NCBI GenBank assembly: GCA_031628995.1
Contig: JAVLUO010000003.1
Location: forward strand, 1-64,000
Length of the DNA stretch: 64,000 nt
Reading direction: 5' to 3'
Source: Bacillota bacterium LX-D
Lineage (GTDB): Bacteria > Bacillota > DUOV01 > Zhaonellaceae
Made by a program: the position numbers and the translations under genes. Under the pieces are notes generated by a model, which had not been told where the DNA came from, ran no database searches, and saw only the letters and a program-made list of their open reading frames with translations. Below, piece after piece: positions 27,385-35,777 of this stretch (position 1 is its first letter; every line of letters starts with the position of its first letter).

Positions 27385-28116
27385 CTAATGTTTTTTGATT
27401 TTACGTAAGGAAGAGCGAATTTTTAAAAGTTCCCAAAACATTTTGAGAGAATCTTTTAAGGCACTGACCCTAGTATCAGGAGAATTGACCCACTCTACAG
27501 GGTACTCGCAAATTTTGTAACCTAGCTTCCGGGCAATAAACAAAACTTCTACATCAAAACCAAAGCCCCAAATCTGCTGCTTCGGAAATACTGCTTGGGC
27601 TGCCTCTTGGGTAAAGCATTTAAAACCGCATTGGGTATCTTTAATCCTTGTCCAAAAAAGGAACCTTACGATGACATTAAAAGTCTTTCCCATAAGCACC
27701 CGGTAAAAGGGCTGGCTAACTTTAATTACTGAATTTTTTAAGGCGCGGGACCCAATAACAACTTGGTATCCTTCCTGAAACTTAGACCAAAACTTGTCCA
27801 GTTCCTCAATGGGAGTTGATAAGTCACTATCGGTAAAAAGGAAATACTGCCCCCGGGCCTGCAGCATACCATTACGGACAGCATATCCTTTACCCATATT
27901 TTGGGGGTTATCAATAACTCGTATATTAAGATCTTTTTTTTGAAAATCTTCGGCGACCTGCTTAGTTCCATCTTTGCTGCCGTCGTTGACTACCAGGATT
28001 TCGTAAGCATAATCCTTACCCTGTAAAAAAGAACTGATTTTTTGTAACGTTTTAGGCAAACGTTTTTCTTCATTATAGGCAGGAATAACTACAGATAAAA
28101 ATATTCTTTGGGACAC
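27385..28116 (-). CDS. GT2 polyprenyl-phosphate sugar synthase (ALG5/DPM-like)
   Basis: 243-aa cytosolic GT-A glycosyltransferase: SVVIPAYNEEKRLPKTL (nucleotide fold), EILVVNDGSKDGT, and the metal-binding FTDSDLSTPIEEL; KDTQCGFKCF and the C-terminal VNSPDTRVSALKDSLKM are typical of dolichyl-phosphate-glucosyltransferase-like enzymes. The start is GTG. It should charge undecaprenyl phosphate with a sugar from UDP-sugar for the adjacent GT39 enzyme, with GtrA helping the lipid flip. Confidence 0.9.
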   Translation of the reverse strand: MSQRIFLSVVIPAYNEEKRLPKTLQKISSFLQGKDYAYEILVVNDGSKDGTKQVAEDFQKKDLNIRVIDNPQNMGKGYAVRNGMLQARGQYFLFTDSDLSTPIEELDKFWSKFQEGYQVVIGSRALKNSVIKVSQPFYRVLMGKTFNVIVRFLFWTRIKDTQCGFKCFTQEAAQAVFPKQQIWGFGFDVEVLFIARKLGYKICEYPVEWVNSPDTRVSALKDSLKMFWELLKIRSSLRKIKKH

Positions 28117-28119
28117 TAT

Positions 28120-28530
28120 TTACACCGCTCTCGACTTGAAATAATTGCTTATACTTTTCAGATTAAAAACAAAATATTTGCTCAGTACATAGTTTAAAAC
28201 TATGATAACAACATTAATCAGAATTTGACTAATGAATTTATCTATTTGCAGAAACTGTACTAGAAAAATCAAGCCAACTAAATTCACTAGAAAAGTTAAA
28301 ATCCGCACTCCCAAAAATGCTGCTGCTTCCTGCCAAATAGAAGCTTGGCCCACAAAAACATACTTGCGGTTAGTCACAAAAGCAAAAGCAACTGCCAAAA
28401 TGAATGCCAGAAAGGCACTTACTCTATAATCCAAATTAAGGTCCAAGCAAATTTTGTAAGACACAATATTAATCACCGTGGTTAAAACTCCAAAAACCAA
28501 ATAAGCAGATATATTTAGTAGTCTTTTCAC
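28120..28530 (-). CDS. GtrA family membrane protein
   Basis: 136-aa membrane protein with four hydrophobic helices (YLVFGVLTTVINIVSY; FLAFILAVAFAFVTNRKYVF; ...), the GtrA fold. I use GTG at 28530 (VKRLLNISAYL) with AGAAAGGA eight bases upstream, which gives the usual length; an N-terminal extension to 28593 is not supported. GtrA proteins are thought to flip polyprenyl-phosphate sugars across the membrane. It leads the GtrA-GT2-GT39 module. Confidence 0.88.
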   Translation of the reverse strand: MKRLLNISAYLVFGVLTTVINIVSYKICLDLNLDYRVSAFLAFILAVAFAFVTNRKYVFVGQASIWQEAAAFLGVRILTFLVNLVGLIFLVQFLQIDKFISQILINVVIIVLNYVLSKYFVFNLKSISNYFKSRAV

Positions 28531-28789
28531 TCCATTAATCCTTTCTCTTACCCTGTCTTTAGTTATTGTACACAAAAAAAATGTAGTATGCATTGCTAAT
28601 TTTTATTTAAAGCATTTTTCTTACACGGAGGAGTTTTAATTTGCTAAAATATTTTTATAGGAATTTGGCAACCCTGGAACATTTTTGTTTTATTCTAAGT
28701 CTAAATAAGTAGAAGCCTTTTAGGAGGTGAACCATTTTAATTCCGGCTTATTTGAACTACATAAATTATGGTTTTAAAGGGGTGTTACA

Positions 28790-30670
28790 ATGGGTTTAGA
28801 ATTAAAGAGTATTGGAAAGAAATTTTGTGCCGCATTAGTGACTTTAGGCATGGTGTCCACAATCGTTTGTGCCGCACCAGCTGCTTCTTATGCCAGCAGT
28901 CCTGAAATTTCATCTTGTGATCCGGAAAATAGGGATACAGATATACCGGTAGATACAGATATTACTATTAGATTTTCCAAAAGTATGAAGGCATCCACTT
29001 TGGAAGATGAAGACAATATTTATTTAGTTAAAGATGGTTCCAGCAGACATGTGGAGTGTGATTATGACTACAATAGTTCCACCCGTACGGTTACCATTAC
29101 GCCTCATGATGACCTGCAGGAAGATACCAAATACTACATTTACGTTACAAATGATGTAGAAGATTCCGACGGAAATGCATTTGAGGGCGATGGCTGGTAC
29201 TTTACTACAGAAGAAAATTCGGATTCAGATTCCGAATATATTGAAGATCGGGATCCAGACGATGGGGATGATGATGTCCCAGTAGACACTAAAATCACTT
29301 TTTACTTCACCGAAGATATGGATGAAAATACAGTAGAAGATACGGACAATATTTATTTACGGAAATCAGGCTCCAGCAGGGATATTGACATTGATATTAG
29401 TTATAGCACCTCATCAAATAAAGTAACTATTACTCCCGATGAGGATTTAGATGAAGATGAAAGTTATATAGTTTATGTTACCGATGACGTGAAAACAGAA
29501 GATGGAGACCGCATCGATAGCGAGAGCTGGGAATTCACAACAGAAGCAAATTCTAATGATGAAAGCAATGTAGAAATATCCAGTACAGACCCTGATGCTA
29601 ATGATACAGATGTCCAAGTTGATGCGCCTATTACCATTAAATTTGATGGGAAACTGCGTTCCAGCACTGTGACTACCGATAACATTTATCTGCGCAAATC
29701 CAATTCAAACTCCGATATAGATTGTAATATTAGTTACAACAGCTCTACTAAAACAGTAATTTTATCTCCTAAATACGATTTAGACGAGAATACTACTTAT
29801 ACAGTCTATGTAACAGATGATGTCCAAGATGAAGATAGGAACAATTTGGACTCATACAGCTGGAAATTTACAACTGAATCTGCGGAAACAGATGCTGAAG
29901 TTTATCTAAAAAGTCCTTTACCGGGCAGCACAAGTGCACCTATTTCAGGAGGAAACTTTTATGCCATATTCTCCAATGGCTTAGAGGAAAGTACAGTTAA
30001 TGAAAGCAACGTTTATTTAACGAAAAAAAGTACTCCAACTGTCTTAATACCTGTTAAGGTCAGCTACACCAGCAGTTCCTATACTATCCATATTACACCG
30101 GTAAGTAATTTGGAATATAACACTGAATATACCATCTATTTATCTTCTTTCATCCAAGATGAAAATGGCAAATATATTGAACCAGTTAATTGGAGCTTTA
30201 AAACCGTAACTAATCCTAATCCGCCAAGTACCACTCCAAGTACTAACACTGGCACTAAACCAAGTACTGGTTCAACGGGAACAACCGTAACTGTAAAACC
30301 AGGTAATTCCAAAACTACAACAATTATCGTTAACGGAAAAACCTTAACCTTGACTGATGCTGCACCTTATACTAAGAATCAAAGAACTATGGTGCCCTTC
30401 CGGGCTCTCTTAGAAGCTTTAGGCGCCACCGTCCAATATGATACCAGCACACCAAAGCAGCCAAAAATTATCTGCAAATTAAACACAACGCAAATTGTGC
30501 TGAAAATAAATCAAAAAACTGCTATGGTTAATAACCAAACTAAAACCTTAGATGTGGCTCCGGAAATCGTCAAAAGCAGAGCCATGATTCCATTGCGGTT
30601 TGTCAGCGAATCCCTGGGAGCTACTGTAGTTTGGAATAAAACAGCTAATACTATTACAATTACGAAATAA
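28790..30670 (+). CDS. exported Ig-like (Big_5/SbsA-type) repeat protein with stalk domain
   Basis: 626-aa exported protein. A signal peptide (~1-35) is followed by four SbsA/Big_5-type Ig repeats of ~95 residues, each with a 'dVPVDT-ITI-FS..M....-NIYL' start and 'ITP...L.-T.Y.IYVT.DV.D.' end. A Pro/Thr/Ser/Gly linker (~475-500) leads to a C-terminal stalk domain (MVPFRALLEALGATVQYD; MIPLRFVSESLGATVVWN). Repeats 1-3 are rich in Asp/Glu, suggesting Ca2+ binding. It is probably a surface or matrix protein. AAAGGGGTG precedes the ATG. A REP palindrome begins 4 bases after its stop. Confidence 0.88.
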   Translation: MGLELKSIGKKFCAALVTLGMVSTIVCAAPAASYASSPEISSCDPENRDTDIPVDTDITIRFSKSMKASTLEDEDNIYLVKDGSSRHVECDYDYNSSTRTVTITPHDDLQEDTKYYIYVTNDVEDSDGNAFEGDGWYFTTEENSDSDSEYIEDRDPDDGDDDVPVDTKITFYFTEDMDENTVEDTDNIYLRKSGSSRDIDIDISYSTSSNKVTITPDEDLDEDESYIVYVTDDVKTEDGDRIDSESWEFTTEANSNDESNVEISSTDPDANDTDVQVDAPITIKFDGKLRSSTVTTDNIYLRKSNSNSDIDCNISYNSSTKTVILSPKYDLDENTTYTVYVTDDVQDEDRNNLDSYSWKFTTESAETDAEVYLKSPLPGSTSAPISGGNFYAIFSNGLEESTVNESNVYLTKKSTPTVLIPVKVSYTSSSYTIHITPVSNLEYNTEYTIYLSSFIQDENGKYIEPVNWSFKTVTNPNPPSTTPSTNTGTKPSTGSTGTTVTVKPGNSKTTTIIVNGKTLTLTDAAPYTKNQRTMVPFRALLEALGATVQYDTSTPKQPKIICKLNTTQIVLKINQKTAMVNNQTKTLDVAPEIVKSRAMIPLRFVSESLGATVVWNKTANTITITK

Positions 30671-30673
30671 GGG

Positions 30674-30696
30674 AACCAAGGGGACGGTTCTCTCGG
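30674..30696 (+). repeat. REP palindrome 1
   Basis: AACCAAGGGGACGG followed by TTCTCTCGG. Outer arms pair imperfectly around a CGG loop. Same family as the palindromes listed through 43829; adjacent to the stop codon of the Ig-like gene. Confidence 0.85.
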
Positions 30697-30712
30697 ACTA
30701 AAAATGCTAACC

Positions 30713-30769
30713 AAAAAGATCCTAGTTGGAAATAGGTGAAAACCTAAATCCAATCTTGGGGTCTTTTTT
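30713..30769 (+). terminator. terminator after Ig-like gene
   Basis: An imperfect stem (AAAAAGATCC...TTGG with CCAA...GGGGTCTTTTTT) ends in six T residues (30764-30769). It sits between two REP palindromes and resembles the stem-loop of the composite REP element found at 38086 and 43041. Confidence 0.65.
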
Positions 30770-30787
30770 GTTAGGCAGTTGCGTGCA

Positions 30788-30811
30788 AACCAAGGGAACC
30801 GTCCCTTTGGT
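30788..30811 (-). repeat. REP palindrome 2
   Basis: AACCAAGGGAACC plus GTCCCTTTGGT, opposite in orientation to palindrome 1, giving a REP pair with about 90 bases between (BIME-like). Confidence 0.85.
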
Positions 30812-30969
30812 CATTATGCCATTTACTGCATTTTCTGCAATTAATTCACCATTGTTGACAGTAGCCCATTTTGTTAAAATAAAGCAGTTAACAATATTAT
30901 GTTAACCGGTAATAGCATTTACCGATTCAACTTTTAAAGCCTAGCTTTAGCACAGCTAGGCTTACATAA
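30811..30969. repeat. dispersed element, copy A (palindrome plus S-layer-junction homology)
   Basis: About 155 bp, also found at 35778-35905 and 36567-36723 in the same orientation. It contains the near-palindrome GTTAACA-ATATTA-TGTTAAC (30887-30906), the segment TAATAGCATTTACCGATTCA, and a perfect hairpin AAGCCTAGC/GCTAGGCTT. Read on the minus strand, part of it matches the start of the S-layer Ig region (KVESVNAI ... ATVNNGEL) with stop codons, so it looks like a relic of such a gene or an element built from it. Confidence 0.7.
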
Positions 30970-31011
30970 TTGCTCTATGTACTTTCATTTAAGCTTAAAT
31001 GTAGAAGTAAG

Positions 31012-31040
31012 CATAAAAAGCACCTGTTAACAGATGCTTT
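31012..31040 (-). terminator. terminator of the TA operon
   Basis: AAAGCA-C-CTG (31017-31026) pairs with CAG-A-TGCTTT (31031-31040); five further bases of A precede it on the plus strand, so the minus-strand transcript ends in T residues. It overlaps the toxin stop codon. Confidence 0.65.
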
Positions 31041-31170
31041 AAAGCAGATCTTGATATTTTTGCCGACCATATAAAACACGCATGATAACCACAGAAATAT
31101 AGCTGTAAATCTCGTCTAAATCATCACTTGCTTTTGGGGTGAATTTTATGCGGTAGTTATTGTCTGCCAT
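31039..31170 (-). pseudogene. RelE/ParE-type toxin with internal in-frame deletion
   Basis: A 43-codon ORF. Its first 26 residues (MADNNYRIKFTPKASDDLDE + IYSYIS) are the classical start of a RelE/ParE toxin; its last 17 (VVIMRVLYGRQKYQDLL) match the classical C-terminus of the same family (the 'I.RVLYGR..Y..LL' tail). The ~45 residues normally between are missing without a frameshift. It overlaps the antitoxin gene by 14 bases, as in intact operons. It is very likely inactive as a ribonuclease or gyrase toxin. The family was judged by eye. Confidence 0.75.
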
Positions 31171-31432
31171 GCTTTTTTCTCATCTTTGCAAAAACATCTT
31201 CTCCATCTAAAAGCGGCTCCCCATTTTCAATTTGTGCTTCTGCTTCAGCCAGTTTTTTATATAAATCCGCTCGGGCTATCTCTCTCTTATAGGTGTCTAT
31301 ACTCATTATGACTAAATCTCCATAACCGTTTTTAGTTATAAAAATTGGCTCCTGTTTGCTATGACAGAGTTCTGAAATTTCAGCTGTATTTCTCAAATCC
31401 TTTATTGGCCTCAGGAACCAAGCAGGAACCAA
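31157..31432 (-). CDS. Phd/YefM family antitoxin
   Basis: About 85-91 aa antitoxin: RPIKDLRNTAEISELCHSKQ, then EPIFITKNGYGDLVIMSIDTY, the standard Phd/YefM N-terminal DNA-binding domain, followed by a helical toxin-neutralising tail (LYKKLAEAEAQIENG). The normal ATG start is missing: the residues before RPIKDLR are encoded by a REP palindrome that abuts the gene, leaving only a TTG at 31432 as an in-frame start. Expression may therefore be weak or lost, which would be tolerable since the partner toxin is deleted internally. Confidence 0.82.
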   Translation of the reverse strand: MVPAWFLRPIKDLRNTAEISELCHSKQEPIFITKNGYGDLVIMSIDTYKREIARADLYKKLAEAEAQIENGEPLLDGEDVFAKMRKKHGRQ

Positions 31433-31450
31433 GGGGACGGTTCTCCTGGC
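31427..31450 (+). repeat. REP palindrome 3
   Basis: AACCAAGGGGACGG + TTCTCCTGGC. Its edge is partly duplicated (CAGGAACCAAG twice, 31414-31434) and it runs into the 5' end of the antitoxin gene. Confidence 0.85.
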
Positions 31451-31522
31451 TCAAAATGTACCTAAAAGGTCTTAGTGAAATGGGATTAGAAAACAAAACC
31501 CATGAAAAAGGACATTGAAGAA

Positions 31523-31559
31523 ACAACCTCCTATTGTAGAATCTACAGTAGGAGGTTGT
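31523..31559. repeat. long near-perfect hairpin
   Basis: ACAACCTCCTA-T-TGTAGA, one-base centre, TCTACA-G-TAGGAGGTTGT: an 18-bp stem with a single mismatch and almost no loop. No flanking gene explains it. It could be a MITE-like fragment or a structured RNA. Confidence 0.6.
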
Positions 31560-31704
31560 GTTATGATTAAGAAATGTTAACGCTTTTAAAAATTTTTTAA
31601 CTTTATCTAATTGAATACAAAGATACCTATAGCAAAACCTTATTGCGGTCAAAGGTACATTTTAATTTTTTAATCGTCCCAATGTTTTAGTCTATTGCCC
31701 TGAA

Positions 31705-31730
31705 AACCAGAGGAACCGTCCCTGCGGTCC
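31705..31730 (-). repeat. REP palindrome 4
   Basis: AACCAGAGGAACCG + TCCCTGCGGTCC, ending two bases before the stop codon of the K+-channel RCK fragment. Confidence 0.8.
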
Positions 31731-31731
31731 C

Positions 31732-32612
31732 CTACGTGATATGTTCTGCTTGCTTAAAAAGTGTTAGCTGCTTTAAAGTAGCAAAAACTATTACCAAATC
31801 TGATTCCAGCAGTTTTTCATCAGCAGTAGGATTACTTATTACTTCATCACCACGGCGTATTGCTAATATATTAATGCCATATTTTTGTCTAACCTTTACT
31901 TCCTGCAAAGTATGGTCTATTAATTCTGACCCGTTAGGGATAACTAACTCGTCAAGGCACAGCTCTTCCGAACTATGCAATATGTTATCTATATATTCAA
32001 TACTGGCAGGCTTTAAAAGAGACATTGCCATTTTTCTTCCTCCAATGCTTGAAGGATTAATAACCTTATCCGCTCCTGCACGTAATAATTTGTCTTCCGA
32101 CTCTGCTTTTTCAGCTCTTACCACAACTGTTGCATTATTGTTTAGGCCTTTTGCTGTTAATGCAATTAAAACGTTATCACCATCCTGAGGCAAAGCCGCT
32201 ATTACCCCTGCACACCGTTCAATCCCTGCAGCAGAAAGGACTTTGTCCTCTGTTGCGTCCCCAATAATGTAAGGGGCCTCTTTACTTAAATTTTCTAAGA
32301 TTTCCCCATCCTTTTCCTCCAAATGGTTTTTGATATTTTCCCCTCAACGATTGATCCTGCTATGGCCCCAGTTATATAAGTAATAAGACCTATTCCAAGG
32401 GGTATGATAACTAAAGCAAAGATTTTTCCTAATGTAGTTTTAGGAACTAAGTCACCATATCCCACCGTTAACACAGACGTAAATGTCAACCACAGCCCTT
32501 CAAAAAAACTAATTTTTTCAGTGGCACAAAAGCCAATAACCCCAACCACCAATAAGATTACCATGCTAAATACAGAAATAAGTATTTGTTTTCGTGAAAA
32601 CATAAAAGTCAT
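31732..32612 (-). pseudogene. broken K+ channel (pore + RCK/TrkA), internal deletion
   Basis: Two overlapping frames together encode a Kch-like channel. The upstream frame (32612-32295) has two transmembrane helices around the selectivity filter TVGYGD. The downstream frame (32322-31732) has the second half of a TrkA-N/RCK domain (APYIIGDATEDKVLSAAGIE...) and a TrkA-C domain. The first beta-alpha-beta of the RCK fold with its GxGxxG nucleotide site is absent, and the frames shift at the joint (~32310). The N-terminal MSSRAIKRKPGEPSPWHPS of the longer ORF is REP sequence, so I start at 32612 (or the ATG at 32603). Probably non-functional as a gated channel. Confidence 0.75.
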
Positions 32613-32632
32613 CCACCAATCGTGACTAGGAT

Positions 32633-32655
32633 GCCAAGGGGACGGTTCCCCTGGC
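32633..32655 (+). repeat. REP palindrome 5
   Basis: GCCAAGGGGACGG + TTCCCCTGGC, between the RAYT gene and the K+ channel; one of the REPs that flank the transposase. Confidence 0.88.
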
Positions 32656-32682
32656 TTTCTCTTTATCGCCCTTGAGCTCATA

Positions 32683-33441
32683 CTAGACCTTTAAAATTAC
32701 CCCTCTGCTTATACCCGTTAATCTTGCTATTTGCCTTGTGGATAAGCCTGCATTTTTGAAAGCTATCAAAAAGCTGTTTCTTTTATTTTTATCTAGAGTT
32801 TGAACTTCCGTACAATGCCGTACATTAGATATTCTTTTAATAATTTCAATTGCTTCATTATCCGTCAATTTTCTGTATTCTTCTATGTCTAAACAATGAT
32901 CATTGTTACTTGCCAAATGAAACGCTTTAAACCTTTCTACAGCTGTTTTTCTATCATTACTAAATAGGTCTAATGCAAAGTCAGTATCTAAAACTGTACT
33001 TTCTTTTAAATATTCTGAATAACTACTCCATTTATAAGTTGCAAAATCCTTTACTATACCTGCCTGTAAAGGATTTTGATGGATGTATCTTAATACAGTT
33101 AAAAAATAGCTTTCATCTTCAACTGTTTCGCTTTTATATCTATCCTGAAATAAATGTCCGCAACGGCCATATTTCCAATTATACCAATACACATAGCTAG
33201 CCCCTATGCGCCGCATAATAATTCCTAATTCTTCTTGCCCTTCCTTAAGAAGCAAATGAATATGATTTCCCATTAAACAATATGCGTATATCTGATAACC
33301 ACTTTTTTCTTTGAAATCTTGTAATGTTTTAAGGTATTTTAAAGAGTCTTCCTCTTCCTCAAAGATTGTCTGTCGGTTAATTCCTCTTAAGACAATATGG
33401 TATATTCCGCTTTTACTTTTTTCCCTTCCTGTTCTTGGCAT
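32683..33441 (-). CDS. REP-associated tyrosine transposase (RAYT, Y1/HUH family)
   Basis: 252-aa transposase-like protein of the Y1_Tnp (IS200-related) family. The HUH metal site is in YCLMGNHIHLLLKEG (~residues 55-69), and the conserved N-terminus is GIYHIVLRGINRQTIF. The catalytic-Tyr helix is LRYIHQNPLQAGIV (~120), followed by KWSSYSEY. The C-terminal ~80 residues end in a helix-turn-helix (FKNAGLSTRQIARLTGISRGV), as in RAYTs and not in IS200. It is flanked by REP palindrome 5 downstream and the tandem pair 6/7 upstream, the classical RAYT arrangement. It probably generates or moves the REP copies of this region; no terminal insertion-sequence structure is seen. Confidence 0.9.
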   Translation of the reverse strand: MPRTGREKSKSGIYHIVLRGINRQTIFEEEEDSLKYLKTLQDFKEKSGYQIYAYCLMGNHIHLLLKEGQEELGIIMRRIGASYVYWYNWKYGRCGHLFQDRYKSETVEDESYFLTVLRYIHQNPLQAGIVKDFATYKWSSYSEYLKESTVLDTDFALDLFSNDRKTAVERFKAFHLASNNDHCLDIEEYRKLTDNEAIEIIKRISNVRHCTEVQTLDKNKRNSFLIAFKNAGLSTRQIARLTGISRGVILKV

Positions 33442-33483
33442 CTTTTAACCACCTTTTACCATAACATGTATAACGGAAATATG

Positions 33484-33543
33484 CAACCAGAAGAACCGTC
33501 CCTTTGGTACCTTCAACCAGAAGAACCGTCCCTTTGGTACCTT
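33484..33543 (-). repeat. tandem REP pair (palindromes 6 and 7)
   Basis: Two exact 30-bp copies (period 30: 33484-33513 and 33514-33543) each containing AACCAGAAGAACCG + TCCCTTTGGTAC, followed by a third partial CTTTGGTAC. They lie upstream of the RAYT gene and supply the stop codon of the caspase-like gene. Confidence 0.9.
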
Positions 33544-35663
33544 TGGTACACATGTACCCCTGTCTTATTTGAGCCTTTTTGCCAAAGCCCTTGTTGCTGA
33601 TTTCTGAGCCCTTGAAAATCACTATAAACAACATCTAATAAATATGTTATTTCATCATCACTTAAAATTTTGTCGTCTCTTTTTCCAGCCGTAAGGGAAA
33701 AATCGTCTCCTTGCACTTCAAAGTATAAGCTGATTCGCACTTCTTCACCATCATAATAGCAATAGCCTGTAAACGTAACAAGATTACCTTGTTCCTCCCA
33801 ATTAGGCTCAGCAAAAAATGAATCAAGAGCTACGCCAACTTCCACCTCCGGATAATCAGCAAAATAGCCAAACCAGATAGTGTCCAAAGGTGTAAAATAA
33901 TCTTCAGCAAAAGTAGTGGCTGAAGCAACATTGCTCAAATCAGAGGTTAGGCCATCTTTTACAGCCGCCACCCGATAATAGACAGTTTCATTATTATCAT
34001 AGCCGTAAACAAGCACACAATAATCATCATACCAATAAAAGCGCTGTTCTGCCCCGCTCTCATCGGTAAAAGCCTTAAAAGGGCCTGTCGGACTGTCACT
34101 ATAATAAACATAATAAAAATCAGCATCCTCCACCTGATCCCATTTTAATTCAACGGCATCAGTTGAGACAGCTGTTGCTATCAAATTTTCTGGGCTATGT
34201 AAAAGGGCAGTGTTGGACTTGGTCCAAAAATTTACGATTACTCCATTTTTCAGTTGACTCTTATCCTCAGCCAACAACCCTTTATTGATTAAAATGCTAT
34301 AGTGGGAATTAGGCAAATAATCTCTAGTTGGTATTACTACAACAGTCCTCTGATCATCATTCAGAGCCACCTTACTAGGATGCTGCAGCAAATTATTATC
34401 GACAATATTAATATTATTGGAATTAACAGTATAAGGATTTAAAGTCTTATTAAATTTTATTGACCAAGCTTTAGTCAAATCAATGTCGTTAAATACGGTG
34501 GGCCCTTGAAATTCGGTATATTCACTTAACTCTTTACTCTCTACCTCAACCTGGCACACAGCACTTAAACTTTCATTTTCCGTAGTTGCGACAATTTTGC
34601 AATTACCGCGTTGCTTAGCAAGCACATAGCCAGTGCTGTCTACAATAGCAATATTCGTATCACTGCTTGACCACTTAACATTTTTAACGCTGGCATCTTG
34701 CGGCGAAAGGTTAGCCACAAGTTGATAACCCTCTCCTTCTTTTAAATTTAATTGACTTTGATTTAAGGAAATAGCAGTTACAGGTATATAGTTTTCCAAA
34801 CCAATAAACTCAAAGCTATCGTTTTCCGGATATACTTGGACATTAGAGTTGATGACTTTATTCTTAGTATAATAGTAAATTTCAAAGAGCGATATTTCTC
34901 CATCATTATTACGGTCTGCAGGATAGTAATTGGTTATGTATCCGCAACCCTTGACCAAAGCATTTGTAAATTCACCACCAAAGCCCCAATCCGGCGCATA
35001 GGCTGTATCAACTGAAGTTTCGTCTTTTGAGGCTGCAGTTAGCACCTTGAATTGGGAACTTGTCAGAAAGCCCTTTAATTGTTCTTTGCCAAAAGCTTTT
35101 TTGACGGCTTCGTTAAATGCTGCTTGCTGCTCTTGGAGCACAGGATCCGTTTGACTAGTATCTTTATTAATAAAGCCGCCGGAAAAACAAGAATCTAGGA
35201 TAACTACTTTAGTACCTGGAATAGAACTTAAAGCGCTTTCTAGTTCATCGACATTTAAGCTGTCCTCATAATAGTAACTATCGACGGCCCACAAATACGC
35301 TTGGCCATAATTATCTAGAGCTCCATGGCCACTGTAATAGAAATAGGAAACATCATCGTCATCGGCATCTTTAAAAGCTGCTTTAATAGCTGAAAGCATT
35401 TGGGCTTTAGTTGCATTATCAACCCGCTTAATTGCAGAAAAGTGCTCTTTAGCAGTGCCAAATCTACTCTTTGCTAAAATATTATCCATTCTATCCAGAT
35501 CAGCAGGAGGTCCATTTAAATCGTTGCCATCAATGTACTGATAATTGCCAATCAATAAGGCTCTGTAAGTTCCTTGGGCATTTGCATAACTGGGAGTTAA
35601 TAAAAATAAAAACAGAAACACCCCAAGCAAAAATATTTTTTCTATCCTTCTTTGCCAAACCAT
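33513..35663 (-). CDS. secreted caspase-family (C14) protein with Ig-like and Fn3 domains
   Basis: 716-aa exported protein. A signal peptide (~1-29) is followed by a metacaspase-like domain (~32-285), with His in SYFYYSGHGALDNYG and Cys in TKVVILDSCFSGGF, both catalytic residues intact. Then come a Big_2-like domain (ITAISLNQSQLNLKEGEGYQL...), an SbsA/Big_5-like domain (FNDIDLTKAWSIKFNKTLNPYTV...) and an Fn3-like domain (PENLIATAVSTDAVELKWDQV). The last ~13 residues (HVYQRYQRDGSSG) are encoded by the REP pair, so the native C-terminus was altered by REP arrival. EF-hand-like DRNNDGEISLFE suggests Ca2+ binding. Substrates are unknown. Confidence 0.87.
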   Translation of the reverse strand: MVWQRRIEKIFLLGVFLFLFLLTPSYANAQGTYRALLIGNYQYIDGNDLNGPPADLDRMDNILAKSRFGTAKEHFSAIKRVDNATKAQMLSAIKAAFKDADDDDVSYFYYSGHGALDNYGQAYLWAVDSYYYEDSLNVDELESALSSIPGTKVVILDSCFSGGFINKDTSQTDPVLQEQQAAFNEAVKKAFGKEQLKGFLTSSQFKVLTAASKDETSVDTAYAPDWGFGGEFTNALVKGCGYITNYYPADRNNDGEISLFEIYYYTKNKVINSNVQVYPENDSFEFIGLENYIPVTAISLNQSQLNLKEGEGYQLVANLSPQDASVKNVKWSSSDTNIAIVDSTGYVLAKQRGNCKIVATTENESLSAVCQVEVESKELSEYTEFQGPTVFNDIDLTKAWSIKFNKTLNPYTVNSNNINIVDNNLLQHPSKVALNDDQRTVVVIPTRDYLPNSHYSILINKGLLAEDKSQLKNGVIVNFWTKSNTALLHSPENLIATAVSTDAVELKWDQVEDADFYYVYYSDSPTGPFKAFTDESGAEQRFYWYDDYCVLVYGYDNNETVYYRVAAVKDGLTSDLSNVASATTFAEDYFTPLDTIWFGYFADYPEVEVGVALDSFFAEPNWEEQGNLVTFTGYCYYDGEEVRISLYFEVQGDDFSLTAGKRDDKILSDDEITYLLDVVYSDFQGLRNQQQGLWQKGSNKTGVHVYQRYQRDGSSG

Positions 35664-35777
35664 AGCTTTACCCCTTAAACATAATTTACTTTTTTTGTCT
35701 TAACTTTTTTTATTATACAAAATTTAATTGCTAATTCCTACCTTTTTTCTTACTAAAAATAGCCACAGTCAGCAGAT

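Noticed and set aside
30811-30969. Cyclic-di-GMP riboswitch in the dispersed element
   Set aside because: A few words (AAAGCC, TTACCGAT) recall the motif, but the order and the conserved core are wrong.
31380-31652. 90-aa minus-strand ORF overlapping REP 3 and the 31523-31559 hairpin
   Set aside because: Composed of REP, hairpin and antitoxin out-of-frame sequence; no family-like features.
33484-33543. Two 30-bp direct repeats resembling the start of a CRISPR array
   Set aside because: There is no spacer between them, no third full repeat and no cas gene; the units are REP palindromes.
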